Shown: in pieces, positions 1 through 8,168 of the stretch
How positions within the stretch are numbered: position 1 is the first letter of the stretch
Layout: every line of letters begins with the position of its first letter
NCBI GenBank assembly: GCA_022072445.1
Contig: JAJVHV010000044.1
Location: forward strand, 1 to 43,138
Length of the DNA stretch: 43,138 bases
From: Phycisphaerae bacterium
Lineage (GTDB): Bacteria; Planctomycetota; Phycisphaerae; UBA1845; Fen-1342
Reading direction: 5' to 3'
Notes under the pieces: model-generated
What the model was told of the DNA's origin: nothing
Databases searched by the model: none
Seen by the model: only the letters and a program-made list of their open reading frames with translations
Made by a program: the position numbers and the translations under genes

Positions 1-344
1 TCCGCCGGTTTACACCCCTTCCCGACCACCACCCCTGAAAACCAAAAGGCCCAAAAACCTACTCCAAAAATCGCAACCAGCCTCTTCTATACCGTCGCCG
101 GATAAAGAAAAGGCCAAAGTCGAGACCAGTGACTGAAGTCACTGGCAACCATCGTGCGCCCTCCGGGCGAAAACCGACCGGTTCAGTTTCCGCCGCCAGC
201 GACGCCCTCACCCGCGCCGCCGGCGGCTGCCGGGCGAGAGCGCGTTTTCGTTTATCGGCGTGTCAGGCAAGAAGGAATCGCGCGGGCAAGTCGGCGTCGG
301 CGTGCCCGCTTCTTTTCGCGATGCCGCCTGAATTCACGCGCGGC
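1..344. other. stretch without a recognisable gene
   Basis: No reading frame here looks like a real protein in either direction. The only clear structure is a perfect hairpin at 126-145: the arms CCAGTGAC and GTCACTGG around a TGAA loop. It lacks a T-rich tail on either side, so it is not a convincing terminator. The remainder is GC-rich sequence downstream of the minus-strand DUF1428 gene. Confidence 0.5.
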
Positions 345-704
345 CTACCCCTCGACGATCGTCTTAAACCCCCCGCAAATCATCCGCTTCACGTCGAAGG
401 GCATCTTCGTAACCGCCGCCGGCATCGCCGGGTCGCTCATCACTTTCTTCATGACGGCGTCGCGGTGCGCCTTCGACTTGTAAATGATGAAGGCGAAGAC
501 GACCGTCTCGCCGGGCTTCGTTCGGATACCCTTGGGGAAGGGCAGGCCGCAGCCCTTGGGCACGTTGAGGTCGTGGCCGACGCACTCGAAGTACTGCAGC
601 GCGCCGTACTTCATCCACGTCTTGCGGCCCCAGTTGGCCATCTTCTTGTAGGCCGCGAGGTTCTTCTTCGGAACCGGCAGCACGAATCCGTCCACGTAGC
701 TCAT
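345..704 (-). CDS. DUF1428 family protein (YbaA-like)
   Basis: The 119-residue product begins MSYVDGFVLPVPKKNL and contains the stretches GRKTWMKYGALQYFECVGHD and VVFAFIIYKSKAHRDAVMKKV, which match the DUF1428/YbaA family of small alpha-beta (ferredoxin-like fold) cytosolic proteins. The length is normal for the family. The start at 704 is chosen because AAGGAG lies five bases upstream; a GTG two codons earlier is the alternative. The biochemical role of the family is not known. It lies divergent to the PadR gene, which commonly accompanies small ligand-binding proteins of this kind, but no shared regulation can be shown. Confidence 0.85.
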   Translation of the reverse strand: MSYVDGFVLPVPKKNLAAYKKMANWGRKTWMKYGALQYFECVGHDLNVPKGCGLPFPKGIRTKPGETVVFAFIIYKSKAHRDAVMKKVMSDPAMPAAVTKMPFDVKRMICGGFKTIVEG

Positions 705-749
705 CTGCACTCCTTGACCAGTCAGGCCTTCAGTTACTCGAGGTCGGCG

Positions 750-911
750 TCACGCCGCTCGCTCGACGTCAACCACGCCCTCCTCAGGCGCCGGAGCCGG
801 CTCGTCGAACGACCGGCCGCTCCAGAACAGCAGGCGAACGCACTCCTGACGTTTGTGGTAGCCGACGATCGCGTTGCCGTCCAGGAGCCCAACCCGTTCC
901 GGCTTGACAGG
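750..911 (-). pseudogene. remnant resembling a DUF1801-type C-terminal fragment
   Basis: A minus-strand frame encodes about 54 residues, including GNAIVGYHKRQECVRLLFWS and GRSFDEP, a pattern reminiscent of the core of DUF1801-type proteins. The usual N-terminal half is absent: upstream the frame runs into the PadR promoter and coding region, and no ribosome binding site is seen. It is best read as a decayed fragment left between the DUF1428 and PadR genes. The family match is from memory of the motif only. Confidence 0.3.
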
Positions 912-944
912 GATCGCGGTCCGATGTATTCTAGCACTAGAATA
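904..944 (+). promoter_or_regulatory. PadR promoter with overlapping palindromic operator
   Basis: A consensus -35 TTGACA (904-909) is followed after 17 bases by TATTCT (927-932). The -10 hexamer is the left end of a perfect inverted repeat, TATTCTAG-CA-CTAGAATA (927-944). The ATG of the PadR gene follows at 946, so a start of transcription about seven bases after the -10 leaves almost no 5' leader. A regulator dimer on this palindrome would cover the -10 and the transcription start, which suggests autorepression by PadR. Confidence 0.7.
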
Positions 945-945
945 T

Positions 946-1518
946 ATGCCCGCGCGAGACCTGAAAGCGAGACGCTGCACCGACGCCGAGCTGCTGTTGC
1001 TCGGCCTCGTCGCCGAAATGCCACGCCACGGCTACGAGCTCGACCACGTGATCGTGCAACGCGGCATGCGGCAGTGGACGCCCATCGGCTTCTCTTCGAT
1101 CTACTTCGTGCTCGGCAAGCTCCAGAAACGCGGATTCGTCATCGCAAGGAAGCCGTCCGGAAGCCGCGCCAGCACCAAAGCCCGCAAGGTCTACTCCGTC
1201 ACGCCGGCCGGTCGCCGAGCGCTCGCGACGCAGACGCTGGCCGCATTGCGGGAATTTCGACCCACGTACTCAGCGGTGCTGCTGGGGATGATCAACTGGT
1301 CCGCGCTGACTCGCGGGCCGGCCCTGGCGGCCCTCGAAGCGCGATCTGACGCGCTCGCGGCCGAACGCACGCGTCTGGCCGCCATTCAGGTCGAGCGACA
1401 GCCGCTGCCCGATTACGTGGAAGCGCTGTTCGAGTACGCGCTCGGCCAGTTGGCTGCCGAAGCGGAATGGGTCGCGCGCACCCTGGCCTACATGTCCAGC
1501 AAACCGTGGCTCGAATGA
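946..1518 (+). CDS. PadR family transcriptional regulator
   Basis: The 190-residue protein has an N-terminal winged helix of the PadR type (about residues 10-90). Features are LLLLGLVAEMPRHGYELDHV, IGFSSIYFVLGKLQKRGFV and VYSVTPAGRRAL, the last being the wing. A helical C-terminal half (about 95-185) provides the dimer arm seen in PadR proteins of the virulence-activator-alpha C-terminal type. The start at 946 is chosen because it directly follows the promoter palindrome; an in-frame ATG at 874 would lie upstream of the -35. The GyrI-like gene starts seven bases after the stop, so the two are almost certainly cotranscribed. PadR proteins are usually repressors released by small aromatic or cationic ligands; the ligand here is unknown. 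Confidence 0.88.
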   Translation: MPARDLKARRCTDAELLLLGLVAEMPRHGYELDHVIVQRGMRQWTPIGFSSIYFVLGKLQKRGFVIARKPSGSRASTKARKVYSVTPAGRRALATQTLAALREFRPTYSAVLLGMINWSALTRGPALAALEARSDALAAERTRLAAIQVERQPLPDYVEALFEYALGQLAAEAEWVARTLAYMSSKPWLE

Positions 1519-1525
1519 GGGACCG

Positions 1526-2146
1526 ATGATGGAAGACGCCGACCTGAAGGCAAGACTCCGAGAGCTGTACCTCCCGCCAGCGGACGAATTCGTCCTGGTC
1601 GATGTGCCCGAGATGCGGTACGTCATGATCGACGGGCACGGCGCCGCCGATCGCACGGCGTTGGACCACGCGGTCAAGTGGCTGTTCGCGGCGATCTACC
1701 CGATCAAGCGCATCGCGCGGCAGCGCATGGGAAAGGACTTCGTGGACCCGCCGCTCGAGGGCCTCTGGTGGGCGGACGACGTGCAGGACTTCATCCGCGG
1801 AGATCGGGCCAAGCTGAATTGGCGGATGATGATCGTCTACGAACCCGACTGGCTGACGCGTGAGATGCTGGATGATGGCGTCGCGGCCGCGAAGTCACGG
1901 CTGGGCGCGCCTCCCGGCAGCCTGCGGCTCGAAAGCTATCGCGAGGGCCTCTGCGCGCAGACCATGTACGTCGGCCCGCCCCGTTCCGAAGGGCCAACCA
2001 TCGCTCGGCTGCACCGAGAGTTCCTGCCGGCCCACGCCCTGACGCCGTGTGGGCACCATCACGAGATCTACCTGACCGACCCGAACCGCGTGGCGCCCGA
2101 AAAGATGAAGACGGTGCTGCGCCAGCCGGTGCGCGGCGCTCCGTGA
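1526..2146 (+). CDS. GyrI-like small-molecule-binding domain protein
   Basis: The 206-residue product matches the stand-alone GyrI-like family. Seen are FVLVDVPEMRYVMIDGHGA near the N terminus, VDPPLEGLWWADD and NWRMMIVYEPDWLT in the middle, and HHEIYLTDPNRVAPEKMKTV at the C terminus, the usual closing signature. These proteins have the SOUL/GyrI fold and bind hydrophobic or cationic compounds; some are reported to hydrolyse cyclopropanoid electrophiles. The gene follows the PadR regulator by seven bases, fitting a regulator plus ligand-handling pair. Two adjacent ATG codons (1526 and 1529) can start it. Confidence 0.85.
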   Translation: MMEDADLKARLRELYLPPADEFVLVDVPEMRYVMIDGHGAADRTALDHAVKWLFAAIYPIKRIARQRMGKDFVDPPLEGLWWADDVQDFIRGDRAKLNWRMMIVYEPDWLTREMLDDGVAAAKSRLGAPPGSLRLESYREGLCAQTMYVGPPRSEGPTIARLHREFLPAHALTPCGHHHEIYLTDPNRVAPEKMKTVLRQPVRGAP

Positions 2147-2281
2147 ATCCGAACGGCGGGTGGTGAGTGACGGCGTCACGCCATAAGCGACAGATGCGAC
2201 GGAACTCCGCTGGTGTGTGGGCGTCGCCAGTATACCCGAAGGAGGCCGCAAAGGCGGCGCGATGCGCCGGCGGGCTCCCGC

Positions 2282-5200
2282 TCACCCGCGCCACGCCCGG
2301 CGAAGATCGTCGAGCGCGATCCGCTCGCCGCCCACGATCACGACGCGCTCGCCGAGCACGCGCCCGACCGGCCGCGCCGCGACGCCGGCCGTCGCGAAGT
2401 GCGTCCGCAGCCCGTCGGCCGCCGCCGGTTCGATCAGGTAACTGGCGACGCGCAATCCGAAATCGGCCTCCGCCCTCAGCTCGATCCCCAGGTCGCCGCC
2501 GATCGCCATTTCCGCCGCCGCCACCGGCCAGCCCCCGTCCGACGCATCATGGCACGCCAGCACCAACCCATCCCGAATCGCGCTGCCCACCGCCGCGTGC
2601 ACCCGCGCGGCCGCCGCCGGCTCAAACCCCAGCGGCGAGAATCCCTCGACCAGCCACAGCTCGCCGCCGGCGCGCTTGAGATCAGCGCTGACGCAGCGCC
2701 GCACGTCCGCCACCAGCGCTGCAGCGCTGATCAGCAGCGTCGGCGGAATGCTCAGCCGCCCGCCCCGCCGCACGTTCGCGGCGATCTGCGCCCCAGCGTC
2801 GAACCGCGGCTGACCGGCGAGCTCGAGTACAAAGGCTCCACCCCGCGCGTAGCGCTGAATCGTCTCGAGCAGCGGCGGCACGTCGGCGCCGTCCAGCGCG
2901 AATTCGTTGTTCAACGAGTCTTTGCCGGAGATGAACGGCGTGCCGTACGCCTTGGCGAGGTCGTAACAGGCCTGACAGGCGCGCACCAGCGCGCCGAGAT
3001 GCTGCTCGTCGTCCGTCCGCCCCCAGCAAAAATTGTCGAGCAGCGCCGTTTGAGCCGGGTCGCCGCCAACCGCGACGACGTTTCGCACGGCCTCGTCGAT
3101 CGCCGCCGCCGCCATCCAGTACGGATCAACGTCCGAAAGCTGCGGACACAGACCGCAGCCGAGTGCCACACCGCGCTGCGAGTCGAGCCGCGGCCGCAGG
3201 ACGGCCGCGTCGTTCGGTCCGACACCGGCGCCCGAGAGAGGCTTGATGACGCTGCCGCCCTGCACTTCGTGATCGTAGCGCCGAATCACCCACTCCTTGC
3301 TGGCCACCGTCGCCGCGCCCAGCCTGCGCACAAGTTCCGCCGCGGCAGGCTCGTGCGGGCCGGCCGCGCTGCGGGGCGCATCGCCCGCCTGGGTCGCCTG
3401 CGGCGGTGGATTCCAACGCGCCGTCCGCGCGCTCCGCGGCAGCCCGTGATGCAGAAACCTCACGTCCAGGTCGCCGACGACCGTCCCGCGATAGCGCACG
3501 CGCAACACATCCGACGCGCCCCCGCGCCCGTCGCCAAACTCGCCGATGACGCTCGCCTCCACCTCCTCGGCTCGCATGACGTCGAGCAGCGCCGGCAACC
3601 GCTCCGGCGGAACGGCCAGGACCATGCGCTCCTGCGCCTCGGATATCCAGATTTCGTCGTAGCGCAACCCCGCGTACTTCAGCGGGACGTGCTCCAGGTC
3701 GACGACCGCGCCGACCTCCGCCGCCATCTCGCCCACAGCGCTGCTCAATCCGCCGGCGCCGCAATCCGTCAGCGCCCGATAGAGACAGCCCGTGGGGTGG
3801 TCACGCGCCACAAGCAGCGCGTCGAGAAACCGCTTCTGCGTAATCGCGTTGCCGATCTGGACGGCGTGCGAGAATTCGTCGGCGTGCGAATCGGTCAGCT
3901 CGGCCGAGGAAAACGTCGCGCCGTGAATTCCATCGCGCCCGGTCCTCCCACCGATGAGCACGACCCGATCGCCCGGTCGCACTTCCTTGTCCAGCCGGTC
4001 GCGCGGGATCAGCCCGACGCAGCCGCAAAACACGAGCGGATTGCCGAGATAGCGCGGATCGAAGTGAATCGCTCCGTTGACCGTGGGAATTCCCATCCGA
4101 TTACCGTAGTCCGCCACCCCGCGCACCACCCCGCGCAGCACGCGCCGTGGATGCAGCACACCGGCCGGCAAGCCATCCGCGGGCCAGTCGCGCGGCGCCA
4201 CGCAGAAGACGTCGGTGCTGGCGATCGGCCGCGCCCCCAGCCCGCAGCCCAGCACGTCGCGGATGCACCCGCCGATGCCCGTCGCCGCACCGCCATACGG
4301 CTCGATCGCCGACGGATGATTGTGCGTCTCGACCTTGAAGGCGATGCCATACTGCTCGTCGAAGCCGATCACGCCGGCGTTGTCCACAAACACCGACAGG
4401 CACTCCGGTCCGCGTCCGGCGGCAATGAGCTCGCGCGTGGCGCGGGCGATCGTGTCGCGCAGCAGGTTTTCATATCGGATTTCAACAGGATCGCCCGGTC
4501 GTGCGCTGCCGCGACCTCTGCCCTGTTGGCTGCCCCCTTTCGCTTCGTCGCTCCGTTCTGGCATCGCCTCCCCGCGATACACGATCTCGCTCTTGAGCGT
4601 CTTGTGCACGCAGTGCTCCGACCAGGTCTGCGCCAAGGTCTCCAGCTCGAGATCGGTCGGGTCGCGGCCCAGCCCGCGATAGTGCGACTGAATGGCGCGC
4701 AGCTCCGACAGCGACAGAAACAGGTGCCCCTCGTGCGAGAGCCGCTCCAGACCCGCGTCATCGACGTCACGCAGCGGAATCGTCCGCAGACGGAATTCGA
4801 ACATCGGCGGCGCCGGCGCCGGTCCGACCGGCATCGCGCCGCTGATGACCTCCTCGATGCAATCGTTGGCCAGGCAGCGCCGCACGACCCCCAGCACCGC
4901 CGCCATGTCGACCGCACCGCGCACCGCGAAATGCCGCCCCGTCCGCACCGCACTGACCGGAAAGTCCGCCGAGCGCAGCTCCGCCAGCGTGCTGAGCGCT
5001 ACCGGGTCCATCACGCCTGGGCGTGGATGGATCTCAAATTCCGCCGCCGCCGCGATCGCGGGCGGCGATTCGCCCATCCCAATAACGCCGAACGTCTCGG
5101 TCACCGGATCGGCAAGCAGCGCCGCCGCGATGCGCTCTGCATCGGCACGCGTTAATTCGCCTTCCAGAAAGTAGAGTCGGCTCCGCCACCCGCCGGTTAT

Positions 5201-5299
5201 GCCCGACAAGCCGGCTTCCTGAAGCTCGGCGATCAGCGACGCGTCATGCGGCTCATGCCGGGCAGCGCGCGGCCCGACCGCGATGCGATAGACGTTCAT
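2282..5299 (-). CDS. purL: phosphoribosylformylglycinamidine synthase, PurS-PurS-PurL fusion
   Basis: The 1,005-residue enzyme carries out the ATP-dependent amidation of FGAR to FGAM in purine synthesis. Two PurS-like repeats occupy about residues 1-75 and 85-160. The PurL part follows, with WSEHCVHK (W226-K233, the catalytic-histidine region), ETHNHPSAIEPYGGAATG near 324 and GGRTGRDGIHGATFSSAE near 448, then the second AIRS-like half. The glutaminase PurQ domain of the roughly 1,300-residue proteobacterial PurL is absent, so a separate PurQ should exist elsewhere. The ATG at 5299 is chosen because upstream codons read low-complexity sequence from the 3' end of the neighbouring gene. A short Gly/Arg/Ser-rich insert (KGGSQQGRGRGSARPG) follows the WSEHC region. 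It lies 62 bases after the hydrolase gene on the same strand. Confidence 0.95.
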   Translation of the reverse strand: MNVYRIAVGPRAARHEPHDASLIAELQEAGLSGITGGWRSRLYFLEGELTRADAERIAAALLADPVTETFGVIGMGESPPAIAAAAEFEIHPRPGVMDPVALSTLAELRSADFPVSAVRTGRHFAVRGAVDMAAVLGVVRRCLANDCIEEVISGAMPVGPAPAPPMFEFRLRTIPLRDVDDAGLERLSHEGHLFLSLSELRAIQSHYRGLGRDPTDLELETLAQTWSEHCVHKTLKSEIVYRGEAMPERSDEAKGGSQQGRGRGSARPGDPVEIRYENLLRDTIARATRELIAAGRGPECLSVFVDNAGVIGFDEQYGIAFKVETHNHPSAIEPYGGAATGIGGCIRDVLGCGLGARPIASTDVFCVAPRDWPADGLPAGVLHPRRVLRGVVRGVADYGNRMGIPTVNGAIHFDPRYLGNPLVFCGCVGLIPRDRLDKEVRPGDRVVLIGGRTGRDGIHGATFSSAELTDSHADEFSHAVQIGNAITQKRFLDALLVARDHPTGCLYRALTDCGAGGLSSAVGEMAAEVGAVVDLEHVPLKYAGLRYDEIWISEAQERMVLAVPPERLPALLDVMRAEEVEASVIGEFGDGRGGASDVLRVRYRGTVVGDLDVRFLHHGLPRSARTARWNPPPQATQAGDAPRSAAGPHEPAAAELVRRLGAATVASKEWVIRRYDHEVQGGSVIKPLSGAGVGPNDAAVLRPRLDSQRGVALGCGLCPQLSDVDPYWMAAAAIDEAVRNVVAVGGDPAQTALLDNFCWGRTDDEQHLGALVRACQACYDLAKAYGTPFISGKDSLNNEFALDGADVPPLLETIQRYARGGAFVLELAGQPRFDAGAQIAANVRRGGRLSIPPTLLISAAALVADVRRCVSADLKRAGGELWLVEGFSPLGFEPAAAARVHAAVGSAIRDGLVLACHDASDGGWPVAAAEMAIGGDLGIELRAEADFGLRVASYLIEPAAADGLRTHFATAGVAARPVGRVLGERVVIVGGERIALDDLRRAWRG

Positions 5300-5361
5300 G
5301 CCGGCGATGATATCCGCCGCCGCGCGGCTGGGCGACGCGCCGACCCGGGATCGCGCCGCGG

Positions 5362-6324
5362 CTACGGACCGTCTTTCTTGGTCGGCTTGGCGTCGCGCTC
5401 CGTGCGTTTGTCGGACTTGCCGCGCGGTCCGTCGTCGGGGCCCTTGGACTTGGACGCCCGCAGGCCGCGCGCTTCGGCCTCCTTCGCGGAGGAATAGCTC
5501 CGGAGATTGGTCGGTTTGATCCGCTCGATCCACGCCGAGTCGCGCGGGTGATACACCTCGCTCTTGATGCTCCCGAACACAGGCTCGTCGCTCGCCGGCC
5601 CGACAGCCTTCTGAAGGTAGTCGACAATCGACTTTTCGACGTCGGGTATCGCGTCAAACATGCGCGTACCATGTGCGCTGTACCCGTCGAGGATGCGCGT
5701 CTCGACGCCCTCGGCCTCCTCCTTGAGCTTCTCGCAGGCGTCCCGTTCGTCGCTGGTCGCCATCAACAGGACTTTCCGCCCCGTCACCTTCGCAATGTCG
5801 CGCGCCGAGTTCAGGCCCAGATAATTCGTCCCCGGCGAGAGACACACGATGGCGTCCACGCTGCGATCCTCACCAGCATAGTCCAGCGCAACGCTGCAAC
5901 CGACGCTCGCGCCCACCAGCGCGAATCGTGCCCGATCCACGCCCTTGCGCGCCGCCAGCCAGTCGTACGCCGCCCACACGTCCTCCTTCATCGCCCGGAA
6001 CAGCTTCGCCTCACGCTTCTCCATTTGGCCGCGCGTCGTCTCCGTCGCGCTCTCACCGTGTCCGCGCATGTCCAGGGCCAGCACCGCGAACCCGGACTCC
6101 GACAGCGGTTGGGCCAGCGGTTTCCAACTGCCGCGGTTCTCGCCGTACATGTGCAGCAGGATCACCATCGGTGCCGCATGCTTGCCCGGTTTGGGGGCGT
6201 AGTAATCGGCCACAATCCGTACGCCGTCCGACGTGTCGAACTCGACACGCTCGGCGTCGGCGTGGACGAGTGGGGCGAGCAGCGCGGCGAGGAGCGTGGC
6301 GCTGGCGAACCACCGGCTGGGCAT
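5362..6324 (-). CDS. secreted alpha/beta hydrolase with a degenerate Ada-like tail
   Basis: A signal peptide (about residues 1-22, ending VHADA) precedes an alpha/beta-hydrolase domain. The nucleophile elbow is GASVG with Ser140, the DERD segment near 192 is a plausible acid, and His218 in AHG completes a triad. HMYGENRGSW supplies the oxyanion region and LDMRGHGES the typical strand-4 turn. It looks like a dienelactone-hydrolase or acyl-esterase relative; the substrate is unknown. Residues about 250-296 (VFGSIKSEVYHP ... IKPTNLRSYSSAKEAEARGL) match the small Ada-type metal-binding module, but the expected cysteines are replaced (Ser263, Ser291, Lys294). The last 25 residues are Lys/Arg/Asp-rich. 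AGGAGG lies seven bases before the start. Confidence 0.85.
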   Translation of the reverse strand: MPSRWFASATLLAALLAPLVHADAERVEFDTSDGVRIVADYYAPKPGKHAAPMVILLHMYGENRGSWKPLAQPLSESGFAVLALDMRGHGESATETTRGQMEKREAKLFRAMKEDVWAAYDWLAARKGVDRARFALVGASVGCSVALDYAGEDRSVDAIVCLSPGTNYLGLNSARDIAKVTGRKVLLMATSDERDACEKLKEEAEGVETRILDGYSAHGTRMFDAIPDVEKSIVDYLQKAVGPASDEPVFGSIKSEVYHPRDSAWIERIKPTNLRSYSSAKEAEARGLRASKSKGPDDGPRGKSDKRTERDAKPTKKDGP

Positions 6325-6343
6325 TTCCGACCTCCTGTATCGT

Positions 6344-6370
6344 TTGCACTCTTGCGGAACGTGCTAGAAT
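6344..6370 (+). promoter_or_regulatory. candidate promoter of the sigma factor operon
   Basis: TTGCAC (6344-6349) and TAGAAT (6365-6370) are separated by 15 bases, a little short for a housekeeping promoter. The -10 sits in GCTAGAATAGC, which reads as TATTCT on the other strand, so the element could serve both the hydrolase (minus) and sigma factor (plus) genes. About 150 bases of leader would precede the sigma factor. Confidence 0.35.
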
Positions 6371-6520
6371 AGCGACGGCGACCTTGGTTGATGCACCGAT
6401 TGTGAGCAACGCTGCTGCCCGCGACATCTTAACCATTCTCGGCCCATCCTTGGGAATGGAATCGCCGCGCTGCCTGTTGTTTCATCTGGAGTCGCATACG
6501 CCCCAGGCCGTGGAGAGCTG

Positions 6521-7081
6521 ATGCCGGTCCGAGGCGACAAGTCTTTCGAGGCATTGGCGCTACCCCATCTGGAAGCCGTCTTCCGTATGGCCCGTCGGCT
6601 CTGCCGCTCCGAGCACGAGGCCGAAGACATTGTGCAGGAAACGTTTCTGCGGGCGTTCAAGGCTTTCGACGGCTTCGAGATGCGCGAGTTTGGAATGAAA
6701 CCGTGGCTGCTGCGGATTCTGCACAACACGTTTCTGAATCGCGCCAAGCGCGAATCGCTCGCCCCGCGCCCGGCCGACCACGAGACCCTCGAGCAGCACC
6801 GCTCCGACTCCGCGGGTATGCCGGTCGAGCCGCCCGAGATCGACTATGAGCACTTGGACGAAGAAGTGAAGCGGGCGATCGACGGCCTGGCGCCCGAATT
6901 CCGTTCCGTCGTCCTGCTGTGGGGAACCATGGAACTCAGCTACCGCGAAATCGCCGAGACGCTTGAAGTCCCGATCGGCACCGTCATGAGCCGGCTGCAT
7001 CGGGCGCGGGCCCAACTCGTCGCCGCCCTGTCGGACTTCGCGCGACAGCACCGCGTCGCCATTTCGGAAGGGCAATCATGA
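6521..7081 (+). CDS. ECF-type RNA polymerase sigma factor
   Basis: The 186-residue protein has sigma region 2 at about residues 10-80 (LEAVFRMARRLCRSEHEAED, IVQETFLRAFKAF, WLLRILHNTFLNRAKRE) and sigma region 4 at about 125-175 (LAPEFRSVVLLWGTMELSYR, EIAETLEVPIGTVMSRLHRA). A variable linker of about 35 residues joins them and no region 1 or 3 is present, as expected for ECF factors. GGAG lies five bases before the ATG. The stop overlaps the next start by ATGA, coupling it to the membrane protein that follows, its likely anti-sigma factor. The regulon cannot be read from this window. Confidence 0.93.
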   Translation: MPVRGDKSFEALALPHLEAVFRMARRLCRSEHEAEDIVQETFLRAFKAFDGFEMREFGMKPWLLRILHNTFLNRAKRESLAPRPADHETLEQHRSDSAGMPVEPPEIDYEHLDEEVKRAIDGLAPEFRSVVLLWGTMELSYREIAETLEVPIGTVMSRLHRARAQLVAALSDFARQHRVAISEGQS

Positions 7082-7959
7082 CGGAACAGGAATTCCGAAA
7101 TCTTCTGCCGCTCTACGCCGATGGCGAACTCGCACCCGAACAGCGTCGCGCCGTTGAGGCTCATCTGGCGTCGTCGCCGCGCGACCGCGCCGCCGTCGAT
7201 CGCTGGCGCGCCCTCCGCCGCGCCACGCGCCGTGTCGTCGAAAACCAGCCCATGCCGCCCGCCCTCCGCGGCCGCGTCGCCGGCGTCCTCGCCACGCACC
7301 GCCGCGCCGCCGGTTCGCCTGCCCGCTCTCGCTGGACGCTCGCCGCCGCTGCCGCCATCCTGCTCGCCGCCGCCGGCGTCTGGCAGTTTACCCGCCCGCA
7401 CGGCGGCCCGGCCCAGCCCGCGCCCGCACCCGCCGCCGTCACTCTCGTCGCCGCCCAGGATTTTGGCGCAATTTACAAGCTCTGTGGCGTCGGCTCGCAC
7501 GATACGGAGAGTTGCAGCGGACACTGCCCGAAGGAAGTTCACGATCGCATCGCCCAGGCGCACGGATTCCGCGTGCTCCTGCCCGACCTCAGCGACAGCG
7601 GCTACGCGCTGCGCGGCGTGTGCCCCTGCTTCGGCCGGCACGATCTGCGCGTCGTGCACGCCAGCTATCAAAAGCCCGACGGGGCGGTCGTGTCCGTCTT
7701 CTCGATCGACCAGACCGTCTCGCTGCGGCGCGACGCGCGCGGCTCCAACTGCGACCACGAGCGCACCGGCCGCCGGGACTACGAGTTGGCCGTGCTGGAT
7801 GACAAGGTCGCGGTCGTCAAATGGGACGCCCACCGCCAGAGCTTCGCATTCTGCAGCGAAATTCCGGCCAACGACCTGCGTGTACTGGCCGATTCCGTTG
7901 ACGTGGCCCGCACGATCGACTACTCGGCGTTCGCCATGCTCGCCTTCCTTGGCTACTGA
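7078..7959 (+). CDS. putative membrane anti-sigma factor with Cys-rich outer domain
   Basis: The first 45 residues (LLPLYADGELAPEQRRAVEA, HLASSPRDRA) follow the plan of a zinc-binding anti-sigma domain and keep the histidine of HLxxCxxC, but both cysteines are replaced (Ser and Arg). One transmembrane helix lies at about residues 85-104, followed by a Pro/Ala linker. The roughly 180-residue outer domain contains LCGVGSHDTESCSGHC, GVCPCFGRHDL, SNCDHE and FCSE, seven cysteines plus several histidines. The gene overlaps the sigma factor by four bases. Anti-sigma function is inferred from position and topology. The outer domain is not recognised; it could bind a metal or sense redox state. Confidence 0.7.
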   Translation: MTEQEFRNLLPLYADGELAPEQRRAVEAHLASSPRDRAAVDRWRALRRATRRVVENQPMPPALRGRVAGVLATHRRAAGSPARSRWTLAAAAAILLAAAGVWQFTRPHGGPAQPAPAPAAVTLVAAQDFGAIYKLCGVGSHDTESCSGHCPKEVHDRIAQAHGFRVLLPDLSDSGYALRGVCPCFGRHDLRVVHASYQKPDGAVVSVFSIDQTVSLRRDARGSNCDHERTGRRDYELAVLDDKVAVVKWDAHRQSFAFCSEIPANDLRVLADSVDVARTIDYSAFAMLAFLGY

Positions 7960-7977
7960 CCCGCTGGACCGGAGCTT

Positions 7978-8123
7978 GTGTAGACCAGCCGCCCCCGGCT
8001 GCGCTCCGCGCGTGTAGACCAGCCGCCCCCGGCTGTGGGCTGTCGCCCCCGTCACTCGCCGGCGCTTCGTGGTCATGTGGCACAGCCGCCCGCGGCTGTG
8101 CGCCCCCGACTTGCGTCGGGGGC
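7978..8123. repeat. cluster of REP-like hairpin repeats
   Basis: Two copies of a unit reading GTGTAGACCAGCCGCCCCCG continue into GCTG (7978-8001 and 8012-8035). A third, more symmetrical form is CACAGCCGCCCGCGGCTGTG (8081-8100). A second family follows at 8102-8123: GCCCCCGAC and GTCGGGGGC around TTGC. Related units recur at 12287-12304, 19938-19956, 38462-38493 and 38703-38734. They lie between convergent genes and look like interspersed palindromic repeats. Confidence 0.75.
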
Positions 8124-8168
8124 GCGGATTCCGAACGACGGGCCAGCAACGCGCGAGCGAACCCGCAT

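Noticed and set aside
2213-5155. Long open frame of about 980 codons on the plus strand opposite purL
   Set aside because: It is an Arg/Pro/His-rich shadow of the high-GC purL gene on the other strand, which has clear enzyme motifs.
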